Translations under genes and position numbers: made by a program | Part shown: positions 7,438 through 14,955 of the stretch, in pieces | How positions within the stretch are numbered: position 1 is the first letter of the stretch | Layout of the letters: each line of letters begins with the position of its first letter | The notes under the pieces: model-generated | Database searches by the model: none | What the model was told of the DNA's origin: nothing | The model's input: only the letters and a program-made list of their open reading frames with translations | Assembly (NCBI GenBank): GCA_902464645.1 | Contig: CABQKL010000030.1 | Span: 1-18,846 of the forward strand | Direction: 5' to 3' | DNA: 18,846 nucleotides | Source of the DNA: an uncultured Collinsella sp. | GTDB lineage: Bacteria; Actinomycetota; Coriobacteriia; Coriobacteriales; Coriobacteriaceae

Positions 7438-9099
7438 ATGATTGCAAAGACCATTCGCACCTGTTTTCCGATCGCTGCGGCTGCTGTTTCCGACAAGGCC
7501 GAGGAGATCAACAAGCTCAACGTCTTCCCCGTACCCGACGGCGACACCGGTATCAACATGTCGCTCACGCTCGCTTCGGTGACCAAGGAGCTCTCCGCCC
7601 TTCCTGCCGACGCCGACATGGAAGCCATCGCCGCCGCCATCACCCACGGCTCCCTGATGGGTGCCCGCGGCAACTCCGGTGTCATCACCTCGCAGATCCT
7701 GCGCGGCGTGGCCGAGGGTCTCGTCTCTGCCGATGAGCCCATCACGTCCGCCAACATCGCCTTTGCGTTCCGTCGTGCCGTCAAGGTCGCCTTCCAGGCC
7801 GTCCGCAAGCCCATCGAGGGCACGATTCTCACGGTGCTGCGCGATGTCTCGACCAAGGCCGACGAGTGCGAGAAGAAGAAGTTCTCGGCCGAGGACGCGC
7901 TCGACGCCATCGTCGTCGAGGCATATCAGTCCGTTGCTCGCACGCCCGACCTGCTGCCCGTCCTCAAGGAGAACGGCGTGGTTGACTCCGGCGCCTTCGG
8001 CTTTGCTATTTTCCTTGAGAACTTTGTTGCCGCCGCGCTTGGCCGCAGCACCGTTGTCGAGGATTTCTCCGCCACGTTTGATTCCGCTGGCTCTGCCCGC
8101 GACGCGGCCCTTGGTCGCGTTGAGATCGAGGCCAACGACGACTGGGAGGGCTCGGAGTTCCGCTACTGCAACGAGTTCCTCTTTAAGGCCGACGCCCCGT
8201 TTGACGAGGACGAGTGCCTTAAGTTCCTGGGTTCCATGGGCGACTGCGAACTGCTCGTGGGTGCCTACCCCGATTACAAGATCCATGTGCACTCCAACAC
8301 CCCCAACCTGGTGCTCGAGCACATGCTGCAGCTCGGTCAGATCTATGAGGTCTTTATCCACAACATGGAGATGGAGGCCCACGACCGTACCGCCAAGATT
8401 CACGAGGACCAGGAAAAGGCCTCCGAGCCCGCCAAGGCGCTGGGCTTTGTCGCCGTTGCCGCCGGTTCCGGCGAGGCCGACATCCTCAAGTCCCTCGGCG
8501 TCGACGTGATCGTGTCGGGTGGTCAGACCATGAACCCCTCGACTGCAGACCTGCTGGGCGCCGTTGACCAGGTCAACGCGACCTCGGTCATCATCCTGCC
8601 CAATAACGGCAACATCCGCATGGCTGCCGAGGCCGCAGCCTCTGCCTGCACTGATAAAAAGGTTGCAGTCGTTCCCACCAAGACCGTCCCGCAGGCCTTC
8701 TCTGCGCTGTTCGCGGTCCTGCCCGATTCCGAGCTCGAGGATGCTGTTGCCGCTATGGTCGACGCCATCAGCGAGGTCCGCGATGGCGAGGTCACCCGCG
8801 CCGTGCGCGACTCCAGTGCCTCCGACGGCTCGCCGATTCACTCCGGTGACGTCATGGGTATCATTGCCGGCTCCATCGATGTGGTCGGCTCTGACGTGAA
8901 GCAGGTCACGCTCGATTGCATCAACCGTATGCAGGAGGAAGAGGAGGGCGACGCGCTGACGATTCTGGCCGGCGAGGAACTGTCCGATGAGGCCTTCCAG
9001 GAGATCGTCAACGCCATTGAGGAGGCTCAGCCCGATCTGGAGGTCGACGCCCATCGTGGCGAGCAGCCGCTCTATCCCGTGATCTTCTCGATCGAGTAG
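7438..9099 (+). CDS. fakA: DAK2-domain fatty acid kinase FakA (YloV family)
   Basis: FakA phosphorylates fatty acids bound to a FakB protein, giving acyl-phosphate for phospholipid synthesis. The 553-residue product has the N-terminal DAK2 (DhaL-like) kinase domain with the metal/ATP motif NVFPVPDGDTGINM (residues 28-41; Asp34 and Asp36) and GARGNSGV (75-82). The C-terminal domain has the YloV signature IVSGGQTMNPST, about residues 358-369, followed by a LPNNGNI loop near 384-390. Length agrees with the family's 550-560 aa. ACGGAGA lies upstream of the ATG. No FakB gene is present in the window. The downstream plsX and acpP genes belong to the same acyl-phosphate chemistry, which supports a lipid role. 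Some DAK2 proteins are annotated only as dihydroxyacetone kinase-like; the domain arrangement here fits FakA better. Confidence 0.9.
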   Translation: MIAKTIRTCFPIAAAAVSDKAEEINKLNVFPVPDGDTGINMSLTLASVTKELSALPADADMEAIAAAITHGSLMGARGNSGVITSQILRGVAEGLVSADEPITSANIAFAFRRAVKVAFQAVRKPIEGTILTVLRDVSTKADECEKKKFSAEDALDAIVVEAYQSVARTPDLLPVLKENGVVDSGAFGFAIFLENFVAAALGRSTVVEDFSATFDSAGSARDAALGRVEIEANDDWEGSEFRYCNEFLFKADAPFDEDECLKFLGSMGDCELLVGAYPDYKIHVHSNTPNLVLEHMLQLGQIYEVFIHNMEMEAHDRTAKIHEDQEKASEPAKALGFVAVAAGSGEADILKSLGVDVIVSGGQTMNPSTADLLGAVDQVNATSVIILPNNGNIRMAAEAAASACTDKKVAVVPTKTVPQAFSALFAVLPDSELEDAVAAMVDAISEVRDGEVTRAVRDSSASDGSPIHSGDVMGIIAGSIDVVGSDVKQVTLDCINRMQEEEEGDALTILAGEELSDEAFQEIVNAIEEAQPDLEVDAHRGEQPLYPVIFSIE

Positions 9100-9109
9100 G
9101 CAACTGCCC

Positions 9110-11287
9110 ATGTCCGAGCTGTGCTCCGTGCCGCGCGTCTCGGAGCGCTTTGCCCAGAGCAATGCGCTCGACGAGGATATCGCGCGACTCAAATATGTTT
9201 CGGGTAAACGTGAGGAGGCCCTTCGCCGTCTGGGAATTCGGACGGTGGGGGATCTCCTTCTCCATATCCCTCATCGATACCTCGACTTTACCCGCTCGTG
9301 GTCCATCGAGATGGCGCCCATCGGCACCGTTTGCACGATTGTCGCCACGGTCGACCGTATCGTCCAAAAGCAGCCGCGTCCGCGCATGCAGGTTACCGAA
9401 GTCTCACTCGTTGACGAGACGGGTGTGCTTCAGGTCGCCTTTTTCCGCCAGCCCTGGATTGCCCAGCAGCTTAAGCAGGGCGACCGCCTGGCCGTGATGG
9501 GCAAGGTCGAGTTTGCCTACGGCTTTAAGCAGATGGCCTCGCCGCATTTTGAAAAGCTTGAGGACGGTCGTGCCGCGGGTACCATTTTGCCGGTCCACTA
9601 CGTAAGTGACGGCGTGAGCCAGGCATGGATGCGTCGCATCGTGAGCGGTGCTCTTGAGCTCGTCGGCAATCCCTTCGATCCCATCCCGGCACCACTGCGC
9701 GCAAAGCGCAAACTCATGAGCAGTGCCCGTGCGCTTCGTTCGATTCACTTTCCCTCGAGTATGGCCGAGCGCGACATTGCGCGCCGCCGTTTGGCCTACG
9801 AGGAGTGCCTGTACCTGCAGCTCGCGCTGCGTCTGCGCAACGACGGCGGTCTGGTCGATGTGGTTCCCTATGCCCACACCGCGGGCGAGCACCTGGCCGC
9901 GCTCAAGCAAGCCTTGCCGTTTTCGCTGAGCGACGAGCAGGAGGCCGCGTTCCAAGACATTCTGCACGACATGTGCGATGGCGGGCGCGTGATGAACCGT
10001 CTGCTGCTGGGCGATGTCGGTACCGGCAAGACCGCCGTTGCCGCCTGCGCGCTGGCTGTGGCTGCCGATAGCGGCACGCAGGCCTGCGTTATGGCGCCCA
10101 CGGGCGTGTTGGCGCGCCAATATGCCGATAAGACCGGCCCTCTGCTCTCGCAGGCCGGCATGTCCTGGGCGCTTCTGACAGGTGCCACGCCGGCCGCAGA
10201 GCGCGAGCGCATCCATGCACAGCTGGAATCGGGCGAGCTTGATGTGCTCTTTGGCACCCACGCGGTCCTTTCGGATGACGTTACGTTCAAGCATCTGTCG
10301 CTCGTGGTCATCGATGAGCAGCACCGGTTTGGCGTCGGCCAACGCAACGCCCTGCGCGCGAAGGGCCCCGGTGCCGATCTGCTCGTTATGACGGCAACGC
10401 CCATCCCGCGTACGCTGGCGCTTTCGGTCTACGGCGATCTGGATACGAGCATCATCCGCCACCGGCCTGTTCCGGGTGCCGGTGTGACGACGTGTGTTCT
10501 CACCGAGTCGAGCCGTGACCTCGCCTATGGAGTCATCCGCGAGGCACATGACAAGGGTCAGCAGGCCTACGTGATTTGCCCGCTCGTGGAGCCGAGTGAC
10601 TCGGCCGATGAGCTGGAAGACGTGCCCGGTATTGCCCGCGACGATGAGGGCCGCGTAACCGTCCCCGTGCCGCTGCACGATACGGCGACCGAGCTCGATC
10701 GCCTGCGTTTGGCGTTGCCGGGTCTTGCCATCGAGCGCCTTCACGGCCGTATGCCAGCGGGGGAGAAGGACCAGGTTATCGATGCCTTTAAGCGTGGCGA
10801 GATTGACGTGCTCGTCTCGACTACGGTGGTCGAGGTGGGCGTCGACGTGCCCAACGCCACCGTCATGGTCATCGAGAACGGCGAGCGCTTTGGTTTGGCT
10901 GCCCTGCACCAGCTGCGCGGTCGCGTGGGCCGTGGCAGCGTGTCGGGCACGTGCCTGGTCATGACACACTCCAAGGGCAACGGCGGCGCATCGGCGGCAC
11001 AAAACCGTCTCCAGTCGCTCGAAAAGACCTCGGACGGCTTTACGCTCGCCCAGATGGACCTGCGCCTGCGCCATGAAGGCGAGATCCTGGGTTATCGCCA
11101 GCACGGCGGTGTGACCCTGCGCTTTGTCGACCTGGACGCCGACGAGGAGCTGATCGAGTGGGCCCATTTGGACGCGGTCGAGCTCTTGCGGTATGCTTGC
11201 AACCTTGACTCTGTGGCGACGCGTCCCTTGCGCGACGCGGTCGCCATGCGTTATCGACATATCTTTAAGGAGGTCAGCGGAGGATGA
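9110..11287 (+). CDS. recG: ATP-dependent DNA helicase RecG
   Basis: RecG remodels stalled replication forks and branch-migrates Holliday junctions. The 725-residue product has an N-terminal wedge/OB-fold region (about 60-160). The helicase core has Walker A GDVGTGKT (301-308), Walker B DEQH (402-405, in IDEQHRFGVGQR, typical of RecG), motif III TAT (428-430), LHGRMPAGEKD, STTVVEVGVDVPNAT, and motif VI QLRGRVGRG. The C-terminus has the family's LRHEGEILGYRQHGG block, close to the usual 'G.gd.~GtrQsG'. The length is slightly above the usual 680-700 aa, mainly because of extra N-terminal residues. The ATG is 10 bases after fakA with only a weak upstream Shine-Dalgarno, and the stop overlaps the rsmD start (ATGA), so both are probably coupled within the operon. 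Confidence 0.96.
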   Translation: MSELCSVPRVSERFAQSNALDEDIARLKYVSGKREEALRRLGIRTVGDLLLHIPHRYLDFTRSWSIEMAPIGTVCTIVATVDRIVQKQPRPRMQVTEVSLVDETGVLQVAFFRQPWIAQQLKQGDRLAVMGKVEFAYGFKQMASPHFEKLEDGRAAGTILPVHYVSDGVSQAWMRRIVSGALELVGNPFDPIPAPLRAKRKLMSSARALRSIHFPSSMAERDIARRRLAYEECLYLQLALRLRNDGGLVDVVPYAHTAGEHLAALKQALPFSLSDEQEAAFQDILHDMCDGGRVMNRLLLGDVGTGKTAVAACALAVAADSGTQACVMAPTGVLARQYADKTGPLLSQAGMSWALLTGATPAAERERIHAQLESGELDVLFGTHAVLSDDVTFKHLSLVVIDEQHRFGVGQRNALRAKGPGADLLVMTATPIPRTLALSVYGDLDTSIIRHRPVPGAGVTTCVLTESSRDLAYGVIREAHDKGQQAYVICPLVEPSDSADELEDVPGIARDDEGRVTVPVPLHDTATELDRLRLALPGLAIERLHGRMPAGEKDQVIDAFKRGEIDVLVSTTVVEVGVDVPNATVMVIENGERFGLAALHQLRGRVGRGSVSGTCLVMTHSKGNGGASAAQNRLQSLEKTSDGFTLAQMDLRLRHEGEILGYRQHGGVTLRFVDLDADEELIEWAHLDAVELLRYACNLDSVATRPLRDAVAMRYRHIFKEVSGG

Positions 11288-11928
11288 GAATCATCGGCGG
11301 CGAATGGCGCGGTCGTAAGATCGAGGAGCCCCGTGGTCGCGATGTCACCCGCCCCACGACTGATCGCGTGCGCGAGGCGTGCGCATCTATGGTCATGTCG
11401 GCATTCGATTTCGATTTGGACGAGGTTCGTGTGTTGGATGCCTTTGGCGGCTCCGGTGCCTTAGGGTTAGAGATGCTCTCTCGTGGGGCCCGCTCGCTCA
11501 CGACGTTTGAGATCGATCGCAACGCCGCGCGGCTCATTACCAAGAATATCGAGTCGCTCTGCCGTGACCGTGCGCGTTGGCGCGTGGTCACGGGCGACAT
11601 GCTGACGAGTGCCTCACGCGGTCGTGTACCGGGCGGCCCCTTTGATCTGGTCCTGCTCGACCCGCCCTATGCTTTTGGTGCCGAGCCGGTCGAGGAACTG
11701 CTGCAGAATCTGGCCCAGCAGGGTCTGCTTGCGTCTGGCGCTTACGCCCTGTTTGAGCATGCCGCCGCCGATGCGGGCGCGCATCCGGCAGACTTTGAGA
11801 CTGTACGTGAGAAGCGCTACGGCATTACCTCGGTCGACCTGCTCCGTTGGGTCGGCGATAGCAAGGACGGCGGCACTGATGCTAACGAAAATGACGAGGC
11901 AGTATCCCCGGAGGACGCCCATGAGTGA
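11284..11928 (+). CDS. rsmD: 16S rRNA (guanine(966)-N(2))-methyltransferase RsmD
   Basis: RsmD methylates G966 of 16S rRNA using S-adenosylmethionine. The 214-residue protein has the N-terminal block IGGEWRGRKI and RPTTDRVREA (23-32). The SAM-binding motif I is DAFGGSGALGLE (52-63), where most members have 'DLFAGSGALGLEA', and the catalytic N6-methyltransferase-like motif is DPPY (126-129). It starts in an ATGA overlap with recG, with AAGGAGG at 11267-11273 and another GGAGG directly before the ATG. The last 25 residues are acidic and poorly conserved and overlap coaD by 8 nt. The rsmD-coaD pair is very common in bacteria. Confidence 0.95.
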   Translation: MRIIGGEWRGRKIEEPRGRDVTRPTTDRVREACASMVMSAFDFDLDEVRVLDAFGGSGALGLEMLSRGARSLTTFEIDRNAARLITKNIESLCRDRARWRVVTGDMLTSASRGRVPGGPFDLVLLDPPYAFGAEPVEELLQNLAQQGLLASGAYALFEHAAADAGAHPADFETVREKRYGITSVDLLRWVGDSKDGGTDANENDEAVSPEDAHE

Positions 11929-12418
11929 CACGATTAATCGCGTGATCGTCCCGGGCACCTTCGATCCCATCACGTTTGGCCATATCGATGTGATCCGCCG
12001 CGCCCGCCGCATCTTTCCCAGCGTGATCGTCGCTGTTGCCGAGTCGCAGGGTAAAAACGGTGTGGGCACCACGTTTATGCTCGATGAGCGCGTGGCGCTG
12101 GCCCGCGAGGCGCTCGGTGATATCGACGGCGTCGAGGTCCTGCCCTTTACCGGCCTCTTGGTCGACTTCGCTCGTGAGCAGGGGGCGGGGGCCGTGGTCA
12201 AGGGTCTGCGCGCCATGACCGACTTTGAGTATGAGCTGCAGCAGGCCGACCTTAACTATCGCCTGGATAGTGAGCTGGAGTCCATCTTTGTCATGAGTGC
12301 GCCGCAGTACGGCTATATCTCGAGCTCGGTCGTTCGCCAGATCGCCTCGCTCGGCAGTGACGTATCGACGTTTGTCCCGTCCAACGTGGTCGAAGCGCTC
12401 AAACATCGCTTTTCGTGA
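11921..12418 (+). CDS. coaD: pantetheine-phosphate adenylyltransferase CoaD
   Basis: CoaD transfers AMP to 4'-phosphopantetheine, the penultimate step of coenzyme A synthesis. The 165-residue product has PGTFDPITFGH (11-21) with the T/HxGH nucleotidyltransferase motif, KGLRAMTDFEYE (94-105), and ISSSVVRQIASLGSDVS (133-149), all diagnostic. Length fits the family's roughly 160 aa. The same frame stays open some 100 codons upstream inside rsmD, but that stretch is not CoaD-like. The ATG at 11921 is preceded by GGAGG (11910-11914) and overlaps the rsmD stop by 8 nt. CoaD also indirectly supplies the phosphopantetheine arm of the ACP encoded 2.6 kb downstream. Confidence 0.96.
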   Translation: MSDTINRVIVPGTFDPITFGHIDVIRRARRIFPSVIVAVAESQGKNGVGTTFMLDERVALAREALGDIDGVEVLPFTGLLVDFAREQGAGAVVKGLRAMTDFEYELQQADLNYRLDSELESIFVMSAPQYGYISSSVVRQIASLGSDVSTFVPSNVVEALKHRFS

Positions 12419-12442
12419 CGTTTCTTATTGCCTGGTGGCATG

Positions 12443-12451
12443 TGGTAAACT
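12443..12451 (+). promoter_or_regulatory. candidate extended -10 promoter for the SepIVA-like gene
   Basis: TGG-TAAACT at 12443-12451 is an extended -10 element 35 bases before the chosen start. The best -35 is poor (TTCTTA at 12422, 18-base spacer wait-free match of three positions). It shares the TGTGGTA core with the rpmF promoter candidate. No terminator is visible after coaD, so read-through is also likely. Confidence 0.45.
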
Positions 12452-12486
12452 AGCACGATGATAAGTTACCTATGAAAGGAGACCGG

Positions 12487-12984
12487 ATGCCGGGCGAGAA
12501 TTTTCCTGGCGATAGGATCGTCAGCTTGGTCGATGAGCTCGAAGGGCTGATCGAGGAAGCCAAGCCGCCTTTCGGCAAGAACGCTCAGTTCAAGGTCATC
12601 GACGCCGACGTGTTCTTCAACATCCTCGACGAGATCCGCATGAGCTATCCCGAGGAGTGGCAGAAGTCCCGCCGTATCCTTAAGGAGCGCGAGGAGCTTA
12701 TGGCTTCCGCCGCCGCTCAGGCTGATTCCATCATCGCCGACGCTCAGCAGCAGGCCCTCACCATTGCCGGTGAGCAGGAGATCGTCCGCCTTGCGCAGCA
12801 GCAGGCCGACGACATCCGCGATCGTGCCCAGCAGTACGAGCGCGAGACGCGTTATGCCGCCGAGGACTACGCAGAGCAGGTCTTTACGCACCTGGAGGAG
12901 AACCTTAAGAGCCTGACCGGCACCGTTACCCGTTGCCGTCAGCAGCTCAACGAGGGTGCCGCCCAACAGAATGGTCAGTGGTAA
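12487..12984 (+). CDS. SepIVA/DivIVA-like coiled-coil protein, probable cell division or envelope factor
   Basis: The 165-residue soluble protein has no catalytic motif. An N-terminal block (RIVSLVDELEGLIEEAK, then VIDADVFFNILDEIRMSYPEEWQKSRRIL) leads into an Ala/Gln/Glu-rich coiled coil of about residues 60-125. It ends with a block resembling EDYAEQVFTHLEENLKSLTG followed by TRCRQQL. This layout, and the position just before DUF177 and the rnc-smc region, match mycobacterial SepIVA, a DivIVA-family septation factor of about 245 aa; here the coiled coil is much shorter. Generic annotation might call it an ATP synthase subunit B-like or hypothetical protein. An in-frame ATG at 12472 would add five residues, but AAAGGAG (12475-12481) lies within it, 5 bases before ATG 12487. 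The stop overlaps the yceD start by one base (TAATG). SepIVA homology is from recalled sequence features and synteny, not a search. Confidence 0.7.
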   Translation: MPGENFPGDRIVSLVDELEGLIEEAKPPFGKNAQFKVIDADVFFNILDEIRMSYPEEWQKSRRILKEREELMASAAAQADSIIADAQQQALTIAGEQEIVRLAQQQADDIRDRAQQYERETRYAAEDYAEQVFTHLEENLKSLTGTVTRCRQQLNEGAAQQNGQW

Positions 12985-13538
12985 TGGCTGAGTTCCCGAG
13001 CGTTACCGTCGATCTTTCCGAGCAGCTCGAGTTTCCTGGAGATTCGTATCCGCTGACCGGTAAGGTCGATGTCGCCACGTACACGGTGGGCGAGAAGGAG
13101 TACCAGCTACAGGACGGTATTGCCTACGACGTTGTCTTTACCAATGCCGGTACCGGTGTCTTGCTCACGGGTATGGTTCGCGCGCATGCCACCGGCGAGT
13201 GCGACCGTTGCCTGGAGCCCGCCTCGTTTGATATCGCTGGCGAGATTGAGGAGTTCTACCTCTTTGAGGAGCCCGAGGATCCCGAGGCCTACGAGGACGG
13301 CTACGAGCTCCTGGGTGAGGACCGCATCGTCGATCTGGGTGAGCCCATCAACGACGCCGTCGTCATGGACACGCCGTTCGTGGTGCTCTGCAAGCCCGAT
13401 TGCCGCGGTCTGTGCCCCACTTGCGGTTGCAATCTCAACGTCGAGCAATGTGATTGTGCTGCCCAAGCCGAGGCCGAATGGGCCGAGGCCACGGAAAATC
13501 CATTTGCAGCATTGAAGAATCTCAAGCTTGACGAGTAA
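12984..13538 (+). CDS. yceD: DUF177 family protein (YceD)
   Basis: The 184-residue protein belongs to the DUF177/YceD family, which is linked to 23S rRNA accumulation or ribosome biogenesis and is nearly always next to rpmF. The cysteine pattern is visible: ECDRCLEP near residue 73, and a C-terminal cluster CKPDCRGLCPTCGCNLN followed by CDC, which probably binds a metal such as zinc. The middle is rich in acidic residues (EEPEDPEAYEDGYE). The ATG shares its first base with the preceding TAA stop, so translation is probably coupled; the frame can be extended to 12933, but those 17 residues lie inside the upstream gene. The molecular function in this lineage is not established. Confidence 0.88.
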   Translation: MAEFPSVTVDLSEQLEFPGDSYPLTGKVDVATYTVGEKEYQLQDGIAYDVVFTNAGTGVLLTGMVRAHATGECDRCLEPASFDIAGEIEEFYLFEEPEDPEAYEDGYELLGEDRIVDLGEPINDAVVMDTPFVVLCKPDCRGLCPTCGCNLNVEQCDCAAQAEAEWAEATENPFAALKNLKLDE

Positions 13539-13543
13539 AACTG

Positions 13544-13552
13544 TGGTAGTAT
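13544..13552 (+). promoter_or_regulatory. candidate extended -10 promoter for rpmF
   Basis: TGG-TAGTAT at 13544-13552 starts 6 bases after the yceD stop and 51 bases before the rpmF ATG. It lacks a clear -35. The TGTGGTA core is shared with the promoter candidate at 12443. Confidence 0.5.
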
Positions 13553-13602
13553 CGCTACTTGCGCGTAATCGCCACACTGGATAGTTCATAAGGAAGGTCA
13601 CT

Positions 13603-13782
13603 ATGCCCGTACCTAAACAAAAGCAGGGTCGTATCCGCACTCACACCCGTCGTTCCGCCAACATGAAGATCTCGGCTGCGGCTCAGTCCACGTGCCCCCG
13701 TTGCGGCGCTGTTAAGCTTCCGCACCACGTGTGCCCCAGCTGCGGTTTCTACAAGGACCGCGAGGTTATCGTTACCGAGTAA
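13603..13782 (+). CDS. rpmF: 50S ribosomal protein bL32
   Basis: This 59-residue ribosomal protein of the large subunit begins MPVPKQKQGRIRTHTRRSAN, where the usual family start is 'MAVPKrK.SksrrR.RRs'. The C-terminal half has two cysteine pairs, CPRC (31-34) and CPSC (44-47), so it is the zinc-binding (C+) form. AAGGAAGG at 13590-13597 provides the ribosome binding site 5 bases before the ATG. It follows yceD, the standard partner, and precedes plsX; yceD-rpmF-plsX is a widespread arrangement. The gene is easily missed by ORF cut-offs because of its size. Length and motifs are normal. Confidence 0.96.
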   Translation: MPVPKQKQGRIRTHTRRSANMKISAAAQSTCPRCGAVKLPHHVCPSCGFYKDREVIVTE

Positions 13783-13785
13783 CGG

Positions 13786-13791
13786 TATACT
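13786..13791 (+). promoter_or_regulatory. candidate -10 element for plsX leader transcript
   Basis: TATACT lies four bases after the rpmF stop and matches five of six -10 positions. No good -35 is present. If used, it gives a leader of about 70 bases that contains the GTTCC/GGAAC hairpin and the terminator-like hairpin before plsX. Confidence 0.3.
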
Positions 13792-13805
13792 CTGGATGCG
13801 ATGCC

Positions 13806-13819
13806 GTTCCAAATGGAAC
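13806..13819 (+). other. short hairpin in the rpmF-plsX spacer
   Basis: GTTCC (13806-13810) and GGAAC (13815-13819) form a 5-bp stem with an AAAT loop. It precedes the longer terminator-like hairpin by three bases. Any function is unknown. Confidence 0.3.
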
Positions 13820-13822
13820 CAC

Positions 13823-13853
13823 AATGGCCGGCTCAATGAGTCGGCCATTTTTG
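13823..13853 (+). terminator. terminator or attenuator between rpmF and plsX
   Basis: AATGGCCG (13823-13830) pairs with CGGCCATT (13842-13849). The stem extends inward by three more pairs, one a G-T wobble, to a CAATG loop. A T run follows. It ends only about 15 bases before the plsX start, immediately upstream of the plsX Shine-Dalgarno, so it could end rpmF transcripts or regulate entry into plsX. Confidence 0.75.
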
Positions 13854-13869
13854 TATAAGGAGCATGTTT

Positions 13870-14889
13870 ATGAGTAACGTTCGCGTTTGTGTAGACGTTG
13901 TGGGCGGAGACGAGAAACCTCAGGTTGTTCTCGATGGTATCGAGGCTGCGCTTGCCGCCGATCCCGATATCGAGGTCTTGGCAGCTGGCCCCGCCGAAAT
14001 CGTCAACCCTTTTGCCGCTTCCCATGCACGTGTTGAGGCCCTTGAGGCACCTGACGTTATCGCCATGGATGACGATCCCATTCGCGCCGTGATGACTAAA
14101 CGCAAGTCGTCGATCGTGCTGTCGTGTCGTGCCATCAAGAAGGGTAATGCGGACGCGTTTTTCTCTGCCGGCTCCACCGGCGCCATGACCGCCGCTGCCA
14201 CCGCCTACGTGACGCCGTTTAGGTTTCAGGCCGAAGGCAAGAAGCAGCCGGTGCGCCCCTGTCTGACCAATGCGCTACCCAATCGCGCCGGCGGTCTGAC
14301 GGTGCTGTGCGATATGGGCGCCAACCCCGATGTCGAGGTCGATGACATGGTACGTTTTGCCCAGATGGGTAGTGCTTATGCCCGCGTCGTCCTGGGCATC
14401 GAGCATCCCCGCGTGGGCCTGCTTGCCAACGGCACCGAGGACGAGAAGGGCTCCAACTTTACCAAGGCCTGCTTCCCGGCCATGAAAGCCGCCGTTCCCG
14501 GCTTTGTTGGTAACTGCGAGGGAACGGACATCACCTCAGGTAACTTCGATGTCGTCGTTGCCGATGGCATGTCGGGCAATATTGCGCTCAAGGCCACCGA
14601 GGGTGCTGCCAAGTTTTTGCTACAGGAGCTCAAGGGCGTCTTTATGTCATCGCTCGGCACCAAGATCGCCGCGCTGCTCATTAAAAAGCAGATGCGCGAG
14701 ATTAAGGCCAAGCTCTCTGGCGACGCCAAGGGCGGCGCGATTCTTCTGGGCCTGCGCGGCGTGGTCCTGATCGGTCATGGCGCCACCTCGGTCGAGGCTG
14801 TTAAAAACGGTACGCTCGCGGCGGCCGAAGCCGTGCGCGCCGGACTGGTCGAGAACGTCGCCAACTCTATGGATGGTATCGTTTTATAA
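13870..14889 (+). CDS. plsX: phosphate acyltransferase PlsX
   Basis: PlsX converts acyl-ACP and phosphate to acyl-phosphate, the donor for PlsY in phosphatidic acid synthesis; it is a peripheral membrane enzyme. The 339-residue product has the N-terminal VDVVGGDEKP (usually 'DaMGGDhaP'), FSAGSTGAMTAAA, CDMGANPDVEVDDMVRFAQMG, LLANGTEDEKGSNF, and GNCEGTDITSGNFDVVVADG followed by MSGNIALKATEG. The last is normally 'DGFtGNv.LKt.EG', so a Met-Ser replaces Phe-Thr. An ATG at 13864 is in frame, but AAGGAG (13857-13862) is only one base from it and 7 bases from ATG 13870, so 13870 is preferred. It lies upstream of acpP, which encodes the carrier of its substrate. Confidence 0.95.
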   Translation: MSNVRVCVDVVGGDEKPQVVLDGIEAALAADPDIEVLAAGPAEIVNPFAASHARVEALEAPDVIAMDDDPIRAVMTKRKSSIVLSCRAIKKGNADAFFSAGSTGAMTAAATAYVTPFRFQAEGKKQPVRPCLTNALPNRAGGLTVLCDMGANPDVEVDDMVRFAQMGSAYARVVLGIEHPRVGLLANGTEDEKGSNFTKACFPAMKAAVPGFVGNCEGTDITSGNFDVVVADGMSGNIALKATEGAAKFLLQELKGVFMSSLGTKIAALLIKKQMREIKAKLSGDAKGGAILLGLRGVVLIGHGATSVEAVKNGTLAAAEAVRAGLVENVANSMDGIVL

Positions 14890-14936
14890 GAGCGAGTTAG
14901 AGCGCTGTTATGTGCTTCGCGGTGCACGCCGTGGGG

Positions 14937-14942
14937 TAGAAT
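14937..14942 (+). promoter_or_regulatory. candidate -10 element for acpP
   Basis: TAGAAT at 14937-14942 is preceded by GTGGGG. Transcription would start near 14949, just ahead of the 22-bp palindrome. No convincing -35 is seen. Confidence 0.45.
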
Positions 14943-14955
14943 CAGAACCGTGTCT

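Noticed and set aside
6877..9192. 771-codon open frame on the - strand opposite asp23 and fakA
   Set aside because: It mirrors the codon structure of well-identified + strand genes in GC-rich DNA and shows no recognisable domain. Similar long antisense frames lie opposite recG, rpoD and smc.
11609..11920. Fusion of extra N-terminal domain to CoaD
   Set aside because: The in-frame extension lies wholly inside rsmD in another frame, has shadow-like composition, and a well-placed GGAGG precedes the ATG at 11921.
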